Positions 1 through 6,050 of a stretch of 13,182 nt of DNA are shown piece after piece. This stretch comes from an uncultured Akkermansia sp. (lineage in GTDB: Bacteria; Verrucomicrobiota; Verrucomicrobiia; Verrucomicrobiales; Akkermansiaceae). The stretch is from contig CAJGCV010000058.1 in assembly GCA_904501915.1 (NCBI GenBank), positions 1 through 13,182 on the forward strand, read 5' to 3'. Position 1 is the first letter of the stretch. Every line of letters begins with the position of its first letter. The translations under genes and the position numbers were made by a program. The notes below the pieces were generated by a model. That model worked only from the letters and a program-made list of their open reading frames with translations. It did no database searches and had not been told where the DNA came from.

Positions 1-68
1 CCCTCAATGAAATACCGCAGTTCCTGCGGTGTGAAATACGGCGTTGCCGGTAAATCACAATTTAGCAC
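1..68 (-). CDS. Possible partial hypothetical protein running off the left edge
   Basis: After the GH89 stop codon the same minus-strand frame stays open to the window edge. From a GTG at 66-68 it would read VLNCDLPATPYFTPQELRYFIEG (given here as VLNCDLPATP then YFTPQELRYFIEG), which has a protein-like composition. I do not recognise it. No ATG and no ribosome-binding site is visible, and the start would lie 42 nt after the GH89 stop. The alternative is that this is an untranslated 3' region, because the stretch also holds a 7-bp perfect inverted repeat (14-30). Only the sequence beyond the edge can settle it. Confidence 0.3.
   Translation of the reverse strand, partial: MLNCDLPATPYFTPQELRYFIE
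12..32 (-). other. Short hairpin downstream of the GH89 gene
   Basis: ACCGCAG and CTGCGGT form a perfect 7-bp stem around a 3-nt loop. It extends to 9 bp with a T-G wobble and an A-T pair. On the minus strand it lies about 80 nt past the GH89 stop and is followed by a mixed ATTTCATT rather than a T-run. It is therefore a poor intrinsic terminator, and may simply be codons of the possible partial gene (the CCG-CAG and CTG-CGG codons are complementary). Confidence 0.3.
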
Positions 69-110
69 AATAACTTTGGTACAGTGTGGAGAATTGTGCG
101 CCTGCCGGGA

Positions 111-2327
111 TTATTTGTGGTTGAGAATGCGTGCCGTTTCGGCGATGACGTCGCCAACGGGCTTTGTGAGGAGTTTGAGCTTGGCGTTGCGGAAGCCTTG
201 CTCCACTGCATCAACTGATTTGCTGAGCTCGTAGCTGGTGCTGACGGCTTCGCCATTGTTCTCAGTGGTCTGGGTGGCAGATTGTCCGCCTTCTCCCTCG
301 AGTTTTTCGCCTTTCAGTTCAGCTTTTTTCACGTTGAAGAAGGCTTCCCAGCGTTTGAGGTAGTAGAGGCTCATGAGCTCGGAGAGCTGGCGGTGGGCAT
401 AGTCGTTGAGCATGCCGTGGGTGGGGGTCCAGGTGGTGATGAGTTGCAGCATGGCCTTGCGCATCTGGCCGCGTGCTGCCTGGTTCTTGCAGCCTTTGCT
501 TTCTGCCCCCTTCAGGAAGCGTCCCAGCAGGAAATCTTCAGAGGTAGCGAGCACTGCAGCAGTATCGCGTATGAGTTGCAGATAGGTTTCACTTTCTATT
601 TCAAAGTCTGCGATGTTCCTGGCATCGTAGGCGGCTTTGACCTTCGGCAGCTGTGTGCGGGCGCGGTCTGCGAGCACCTGGCGGCAGATGTCGGCCATGT
701 CGTTGCGGTAGGTGCGCAGGCGGTTCAGCTTGTGCTTCTGCCCCGCCTTCAGCATGAGTTGAGCGGCTTCCGCTACCTTAGCGCGGTCGTAGTAGTCGTT
801 GGGCTTGGACCAGGTGGAAGCCTTGTTGGCTGTGAGGCTGGGGCGGGCACAGAGAATGCTTTCCTGGCAGCCTTCCTGCAGGCGCACCGGGGCATAGACG
901 CTTTCGCGCAGCAGACTCCAGGCGCGTGTGATGTCTGTATCCTTGACGCCGTAGCGCGCATAGGTGAATTCCTCAATGAAGGCCTGAGGGTCGATGAGCT
1001 TGCGGGTGTTGATTCGCTCGGTAAGCAGGGCATAGTAGTAAGGGTTGGTTTCCAGCCCTTCCGAAATGAGGCCTATTCCGATGGCTCCGCCTGCGTTGTC
1101 TTTCATGTTTTCGAGTAGCTGCACCCCGCCATACATGCCCTGGTTGCCACCGAAATTGAGCAGCTCGCACCAGACATGCGGGCGACCCTGGTAATTGCGG
1201 GAAATGTTGTGGTTCGGAGTCATATCCTTATCCAGCGCCAGGATGATGGTGTGCTTCGGGTCTGTGCCGGCAACGAGATCCTTGTGCGGGTTGTGGCCCC
1301 AGGCCTGAATGAGCCAGGAGGAGGAAGGGGAGGCTTTGAGCATGGCGGTCTGCACTGCCTTGGCCGCAGGGGTGTAAGGAGTGCCGCCGGGGTTGCCTCC
1401 TTCGTGGAATAAGTCGCCGCCAAAGAACTTGCCCTGGTAGCCGTAGACGCGTTTCAGGTGCTTGTACCACAGGGCTGCCAGCCGCGGGAAATCTTCTGCT
1501 GTGGGCTGGATGATGGCGGGGCGATTGTAATGGCCGCACCATTTGCCCTGCGGGATGATTTTGCCTTTTATCTTATCGGTCGGCATATCGTGCGGCAGGA
1601 ATCCCACGTAACCCTGCAGCACTGGCTCCATGCCCAGTTGCCGCATGCGGCGGACTAAAAATTTTCCGAGCTCGGCTTCATGTATGATGATTACCTGGTT
1701 TACCGGACCACCTTCGCCTTCCAGATTACCCATGTTCCACCAGGCGGCATATGCCGGATTGGGAATATAGGCTGCAATCTTATCTTCCGGATAGCCGATA
1801 TCTGCCAGGAAGTGCTGCCAGACGAGCTCCAGACCGGCGGTAACCAGCACATGGGTGTAGCCGGCGAGCGCCAGACGGTCAAGTTCCTGTTCCCAGCGTT
1901 CCTTATCCCAATGGGTGGATGTGTAACTGAGGGTGCAGTAGTTGTAGGCATAGTTGAACTCGAGCGCCTTGGGAACAGTGATGGTTTTCTTCGGCAGCTT
2001 GAATTGTGCGGCGCTCTTGTTATCTCCATTCCAGGAGAAGTGGACATTTGCTTCCTTGCGGAGATAGTATCCGTAGGCGCGAATGGCTTCCTTCACGTTC
2101 CGGGCTGTGATGACCAGCTTATTTTTCTTCTTGCCGATGGTGGGCTGCTGGAGTTTCTTGTTCTGCCGGAAGGTGACTTTGTCAGCGTATTCGGGGGTAA
2201 CGCGCCTTACGAGTGCCTGAGCTGGGGAAAAGTAGTTTTCTTTGGCGGTGCAGGGTGAAGACGCAGCAACCAGCACTGGAATAGCGCTGGCTGCTGCAAG
2301 AAACACCGTATGGAGGGAATGACTCAT
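111..2327 (-). CDS. Secreted alpha-N-acetylglucosaminidase, GH89 (NAGLU family)
   Basis: This enzyme removes terminal alpha-linked N-acetylglucosamine from mucin-type O-glycans and heparan-type chains and should act outside the cytoplasm. The 738 residues match the lysosomal NAGLU layout over full length. An N-terminal export signal (about 1-28, hydrophobic core FLAAASAIPVLVAA, with His but no Lys/Arg in its n-region) precedes a small N-terminal domain. The (beta/alpha)8 catalytic domain begins near 125 (YNYCTLSYTSTHW), and a helical C-terminal domain follows (about 480-738). The segment FFGGDLFHEG (301-310) aligns with human IYGADTFNEM, making Glu309 the likely acid/base. ISEGLETN (421-428) aligns with human APEGISQN, making Glu423 the likely nucleophile. 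HVWCELLNFGGNQG (384-397) is another family hallmark. A hydrophilic insert (about 673-698) rich in Glu, Gly, Thr and Asn interrupts the C-terminal domain. The gene starts 23 bp after the pseudopilin gene, so it is probably cotranscribed. No Shine-Dalgarno sequence is present. Confidence 0.93.
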   Translation of the reverse strand: MSHSLHTVFLAAASAIPVLVAASSPCTAKENYFSPAQALVRRVTPEYADKVTFRQNKKLQQPTIGKKKNKLVITARNVKEAIRAYGYYLRKEANVHFSWNGDNKSAAQFKLPKKTITVPKALEFNYAYNYCTLSYTSTHWDKERWEQELDRLALAGYTHVLVTAGLELVWQHFLADIGYPEDKIAAYIPNPAYAAWWNMGNLEGEGGPVNQVIIIHEAELGKFLVRRMRQLGMEPVLQGYVGFLPHDMPTDKIKGKIIPQGKWCGHYNRPAIIQPTAEDFPRLAALWYKHLKRVYGYQGKFFGGDLFHEGGNPGGTPYTPAAKAVQTAMLKASPSSSWLIQAWGHNPHKDLVAGTDPKHTIILALDKDMTPNHNISRNYQGRPHVWCELLNFGGNQGMYGGVQLLENMKDNAGGAIGIGLISEGLETNPYYYALLTERINTRKLIDPQAFIEEFTYARYGVKDTDITRAWSLLRESVYAPVRLQEGCQESILCARPSLTANKASTWSKPNDYYDRAKVAEAAQLMLKAGQKHKLNRLRTYRNDMADICRQVLADRARTQLPKVKAAYDARNIADFEIESETYLQLIRDTAAVLATSEDFLLGRFLKGAESKGCKNQAARGQMRKAMLQLITTWTPTHGMLNDYAHRQLSELMSLYYLKRWEAFFNVKKAELKGEKLEGEGGQSATQTTENNGEAVSTSYELSKSVDAVEQGFRNAKLKLLTKPVGDVIAETARILNHK

Positions 2328-2350
2328 ACGTTGTGTGAAGGGCGTGAGAT

Positions 2351-2971
2351 TTACCAGAATTTGATGTTGGAGATGTTGTCTTCGTTATCAACGCTCTTGT
2401 TGGTGCTGTCTCCCTTGCCGTCGGGACCCTGGGAGAAGATGTCGAAGTCGCCATTGACTCCTTCGCCCGTCTTACCACGCTCGTCTTCAGCTTCGCAGCC
2501 GAGACGGTAGCGGTAGGGGCGTCCCCAGGGGTCTACGATAACCAGCATCTTCTTGCGACCCTTGGTTTTAGTCCTGATGCTTGCCTTCAGCACGGGGATG
2601 CCTTCTCCTTGTTCCGCCTCTTTCGGGTTTTTGATGACATTGAAGGTCGGGCAATAAGGCATGCGGGTAACGCCATCGATGTTGTCCGGTTCACCGTCTC
2701 CGTTTTCATCGAACGAGAGAGCCCGGTACATGATGTTGGAGCTTTCTTCATCTCCGCGTCCGAAAGGCAGAATACCACCGTTGTCGGTGCGGTACTCATT
2801 CATGCAGGTAACGAGGTATGCTACCTCTGTTTCCGCTTTTTTGCGCAGTTTCTTGTCTTCGAAGCTGCCCACCGCCACCCACATGCCGGCGGCGAGCATG
2901 GCCAGAATAGCTACGCCAATCAGAATTTCGATCAGCGTAAACCCCTTGGGTGCTTGTTTTGTCAGTTTCAT
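2351..2971 (-). CDS. gspG: Type II secretion major pseudopilin, GspG-like
   Basis: GspG-type pseudopilins polymerise into the short periplasmic pseudopilus that drives substrates through the outer-membrane secretin. The 206-residue product begins with a class III leader: PKG|FTLIE gives prepilin-peptidase cleavage between Gly10 and Phe11, with the conserved Glu at mature position 5 (Glu15). A hydrophobic helix (about 12-34) follows. The C-terminal part has the GspG hallmarks: a DPWGRPYRYR segment (147-156) and DFDIFSQGPDGKGD (175-188), the region that binds calcium in GspG. It is longer than typical GspG (about 140-150). The extra middle part (about 66-135) includes a second DxNxDGxxD loop (88-96) resembling an EF-hand calcium loop. 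The gene sits 19 bp after gspF and 23 bp before the GH89 gene. A type IV pilin or a PulG-like minor pseudopilin is possible, but the C-terminus favours GspG. Confidence 0.87.
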   Translation of the reverse strand: MKLTKQAPKGFTLIEILIGVAILAMLAAGMWVAVGSFEDKKLRKKAETEVAYLVTCMNEYRTDNGGILPFGRGDEESSNIMYRALSFDENGDGEPDNIDGVTRMPYCPTFNVIKNPKEAEQGEGIPVLKASIRTKTKGRKKMLVIVDPWGRPYRYRLGCEAEDERGKTGEGVNGDFDIFSQGPDGKGDSTNKSVDNEDNISNIKFW

Positions 2972-2990
2972 GCTTGCCTGGGTGGGGGTA

Positions 2991-4277
2991 TTATACGGTC
3001 TTGATGATTTCCATCATCGGCATGAACATGGCGAGCACAATGCTACCAACTACAACGGCCAGGAACACAATCATGAGCGGTTCAAGCATGGCGGTGAGGG
3101 CAGTCACGGTGTTATCCACTTCTTCATCGTACACTTCTGCCACTTTCATGAGCATATCCGGCAGCTGGCCGGTTTCTTCACCCACGTCCACCATGGAAAT
3201 CATCATGGGCGGGAATACATTGCAGGTGCTCATGGGGGAGACGATGGATTCACCCTCTCGCACGGCATCGTGAATCTTGGTGACGGCATCTGCCACTACC
3301 ACGTTGCCCGCAGTATCGCGGGTGATGAGAAGAGCCTGCAGAATCGGAACGCCGGAGGAAACCAGGGTGCCGAAAGTGCGGGAGAAACGAGCCACGGAAC
3401 TGACCTTGGTGAGGTCTCCGATTTTGGGCAGCTTCAGCATCAGGGAGTCAACGGCACGGCCACCTTTGGGGGTCTTTTTCCAGATGGAGACACCGACAAT
3501 GGCAATGGCGATGAGCGCGAGCACCAGCACGGCATTCGGCACAAAGGGAATGGTGGTCTGCATGCAGTTATCCGAGAAGTTGAACACGAATTCGGAGAGT
3601 GCGGGCAGTTCCATGTTCTGACCTTCAAACATTTCCTTGAACTTAGGCACAATGACCAGCATGAGGAACGTAAGGATACCCACAGCAATCACCAGAATGA
3701 TGCAGGGATACACCATGGCAGAAGTAATCTTGGAACGCAGGCGGTTGGCCTTTTCCTGATATTCGGCCAGGCGCTTGAGTACGACTTCGAGCACACCACC
3801 GATTTCACCGGCTTTCACCATGTTCACGAAGAGCTTGTTGAACAACTTGGGATAGGTGGAAAGCGCTTCGGAGAAGGTGGAGCCACCCTGCACAGATTCT
3901 GCCAGTGCCACGATGGTGGCGCGCAGGTTCGGGTTCGGTTCCTGTTTGCTGAGTACGTTGAGGCTCTGGAGAAGGGGCAGACCAGCGTCAATCAGCGTGG
4001 CGAGCTGGCGGGTGAAAATCATGAGCTCCTTCTGCTTTACGCCAGCGCCGGGCTTACCCTTGGCACCGGGTTCTTTCTTCTTTTTGCCCTTGGAGTCCTT
4101 TTTGCCGCCTTTCTGCTGCTTGGCGGCAGAGGGACCGCCCTTGCTTTCTTCGCATTCGCGAACGAGTAAGCCCTGGGCGCGCACCATTTCCATGGCCGCT
4201 ATCTTGTTATCAGCTGTGACAAAGCCTGTTTTTTCAGCGCCGTTCTGGTCGAGCGCGGTGTATTTGAAATTAGGCAT
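2991..4277 (-). CDS. gspF: Type II secretion / type IV pilus inner-membrane platform protein GspF/PilC
   Basis: This polytopic protein is the platform on which the cytoplasmic ATPase acts to insert pilin subunits. The 428 residues hold the usual N-terminal segment (MPNFKYTALDQNG, compare YxALDxxG in GspF), then two T2SSF domains (about 86-210 and 296-418). Membrane spans lie near 187-210, 245-266 and 397-420. Characteristic motifs are TRQLATLIDAGLPLLQSL (89-106), VKAGEIGGVLEVVL (154-167) and the second-repeat counterpart VDVGEETGQLPDMLMKVAE (363-381). A linker at about 46-84, very rich in Lys and Gly, separates the N-terminal segment from the first domain and is longer and more basic than usual. 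The gene follows a 73-bp gap containing its own predicted promoter and is followed 19 bp later by the pseudopilin gene. The family serves both type II secretion and type IV pili, so the symbol is provisional. Confidence 0.92.
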   Translation of the reverse strand: MPNFKYTALDQNGAEKTGFVTADNKIAAMEMVRAQGLLVRECEESKGGPSAAKQQKGGKKDSKGKKKKEPGAKGKPGAGVKQKELMIFTRQLATLIDAGLPLLQSLNVLSKQEPNPNLRATIVALAESVQGGSTFSEALSTYPKLFNKLFVNMVKAGEIGGVLEVVLKRLAEYQEKANRLRSKITSAMVYPCIILVIAVGILTFLMLVIVPKFKEMFEGQNMELPALSEFVFNFSDNCMQTTIPFVPNAVLVLALIAIAIVGVSIWKKTPKGGRAVDSLMLKLPKIGDLTKVSSVARFSRTFGTLVSSGVPILQALLITRDTAGNVVVADAVTKIHDAVREGESIVSPMSTCNVFPPMMISMVDVGEETGQLPDMLMKVAEVYDEEVDNTVTALTAMLEPLMIVFLAVVVGSIVLAMFMPMMEIIKTV

Positions 4278-4317
4278 AGTATCTAGTAAGTTTAAGGAAA
4301 AGTGTTGTTATGTTGCA

Positions 4318-4346
4318 AAAATAGCAGATGTGTTCAGTTGCGTCAA
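4318..4346 (-). promoter_or_regulatory. Predicted sigma70 promoter for gspF-gspG-GH89
   Basis: On the minus strand TTGACG (4341-4346) is separated by exactly 17 bp from TATTTT (4318-4323), matching a -35/-10 pair at 5/6 and 4/6 positions. It sits 4 bp beyond the stop codon of the second ATPase gene in the only sizeable gap of the cluster, and would give a leader of about 34 nt before gspF. Confidence 0.6.
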
Positions 4347-4350
4347 GCCA

Positions 4351-6018
4351 TTAGGTGTATTTGAGAACTTCTTCAATGGTGGTGTTGCCTTCAAAGATGT
4401 TCTGGATGCCATCTTCACGCAGGGTGGTCATGCCGAGTTCCACTGCCTTTTGCTTCAGCACAATGGAGGGGACGTTCTGTGTGATGAGTTCCTTGATGGG
4501 GTCTGTGACATTGAGCAGCTCGTGGATGCCTTTGCGGCCCTTGTAACCGGTGTTGGCGCATTTGTCGCAGCGGGCACCGGTGAAGAATTGCTGCTGGCCA
4601 ATGAGTTGGGGGTTGATGCCCAGCTGGTTCAGCAGGGTGTTGGAGGGGCGGTAGGGCGTCTTGCAGTACGGGCAGATTGTGCGCACGAGACGCTGCCCCA
4701 GCACGCCCAGCAGGGTGGCGGCCAGCAGGAAGGGCTGTACCCCCATGTCCACGAAGCGCGTTACGGCGCCGGCTGCGTCGTTGGTGTGCAGGGTGGAAAG
4801 CACAAGGTGACCGGTCAGGGCTGCCTGGATAGCAATCTGCGCGGTGTCCTTATCACGAATTTCGCCCACGAGAATGCGGTCCGGGTCCTGGCGCAGGAAG
4901 GCGCGCAGCACACGCGGGAAGGTCACGCCGATGGCTTCGTTGATGGGTACCTGAACGATGCCGTCAATGTCGTATTCCACGGGGTCTTCTGCGGTGAGGA
5001 GTTTGGAATCCTCGGTGTTCACTTCACGCAGAGCCGCATAGAGCGTGGTGGTTTTACCTGAACCGGTGGGGCCTGTTACCACAAAGATACCGTTGGGTTT
5101 GTTCACCGTGTCGATGATGTATTCGTGCAGGTGGGGGGAGAGGTTCAGGTTGTCAAGGTTGAGGCTCACGCTGTTGCGGTCGAGCACACGCATTACCACA
5201 GATTCGCCGTACTGGGTGGGCAGGGAGTTGACACGCATGTCGACACCGGCATCGCCGACTTTCATGACGATGCGACCATCCTGTGGCACGCGGCGTTCGG
5301 CAATGTTCATACCAGCCATGACCTTGACTCGCGAGATGACGGAGTTTGCCAGATGCACGGGGGGCGGTGCCATTTCGTACAAGGCGCCGTCCACACGGTA
5401 GCGGATTTTGAACTCGGTTTCGAAGGGTTCGAGGTGAATATCGGAGGCTTTTTCCTTAATGGCCTGCATAATCACCAGGTTTACAAACTTAATCACGGGG
5501 GCTGCATTGGCTTCATCTGCGCCATCGTTGCTGCCTACGCTCATGCCGTCCAGCTCGGCCAGGAGGTCACCCATGGCGGCTTCTGCGCCGCCATAGCATT
5601 CGGTGATGCGGGCGCGTACTTCGTAATCCGCTGCTACATAGAGGTAGATATCGTGACCGGTGGCAACGCGCAGGTCATCCACAGTCTGCGGGTTGAGCGG
5701 GTCTTCCAGGCAGATGTAAAGCCCTTCGCCTTCGCGGTATTCGATGGGCAGGGCTCCGTGCAGACGTGCCAGCCCGGCCGGGAGCATGTTAAGCACTTCT
5801 TCCGGCGGGGTGAAGTCTGCCAGGGAGATGTACTGGGCGCCCACTTCCATGGCTATGACGTTCCAGAAATCTTCCGGTGCGCTGATGACACCGAAATCAA
5901 TGAGCGTTTCCCACAGCTCCTTGCCGCTGTTGGACATTTCGTCTGCAATATCCTTGGCAACGGTGCGGTCCAGCATGCCGTTGTTGATGAATACATCAAT
6001 TGCAACCTCGTTGTTCAT
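4351..6018 (-). CDS. gspE: GspE/PilB-type secretion ATPase (second of a tandem pair)
   Basis: This hexameric cytoplasmic ATPase powers pseudopilus or pilus extension through GspF. The 555 residues show a degenerate MshEN-like N-terminal domain (about 1-150), a linker, the N2 domain with IHLEPFE (194-200) and RVPQDGRI (243-250), then the RecA-like motor. The motor has Walker A GPTGSGKT (316-323), the Asp box TAEDPVEYD (342-350), Walker B ILVGEIRD (382-389, Glu386) and the His box LTGHLVLSTLHTNDA (401-415). The zinc site is complete, CPYC (449-452) and CDKC (484-487), as in GspE and PilB but not PilT. The N-terminus lacks the RLGxxL signature of c-di-GMP-binding MshEN domains. It lies 32 bp after the other ATPase gene and before gspF. 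PilB is an equally valid name by sequence alone. Start ATG at 6018, with no Shine-Dalgarno sequence. Confidence 0.92.
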   Translation of the reverse strand: MNNEVAIDVFINNGMLDRTVAKDIADEMSNSGKELWETLIDFGVISAPEDFWNVIAMEVGAQYISLADFTPPEEVLNMLPAGLARLHGALPIEYREGEGLYICLEDPLNPQTVDDLRVATGHDIYLYVAADYEVRARITECYGGAEAAMGDLLAELDGMSVGSNDGADEANAAPVIKFVNLVIMQAIKEKASDIHLEPFETEFKIRYRVDGALYEMAPPPVHLANSVISRVKVMAGMNIAERRVPQDGRIVMKVGDAGVDMRVNSLPTQYGESVVMRVLDRNSVSLNLDNLNLSPHLHEYIIDTVNKPNGIFVVTGPTGSGKTTTLYAALREVNTEDSKLLTAEDPVEYDIDGIVQVPINEAIGVTFPRVLRAFLRQDPDRILVGEIRDKDTAQIAIQAALTGHLVLSTLHTNDAAGAVTRFVDMGVQPFLLAATLLGVLGQRLVRTICPYCKTPYRPSNTLLNQLGINPQLIGQQQFFTGARCDKCANTGYKGRKGIHELLNVTDPIKELITQNVPSIVLKQKAVELGMTTLREDGIQNIFEGNTTIEEVLKYT

Positions 6019-6050
6019 GTGTGTAGTAAATGGGGAAAGGGGGTGGGAAG

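Noticed and set aside
282..1118. 278-codon plus-strand ORF opposite GH89
   Set aside because: The opposite strand is conserved GH89 with both catalytic motifs; the plus-strand translation shows no family features.
2661..4169. 502-codon plus-strand ORF opposite gspF and the start of gspG
   Set aside because: The antisense translation is low-complexity and His/Gly-rich, as expected for the complement of a GC-ending-codon gene, and the opposite strand has two unmistakable secretion genes.
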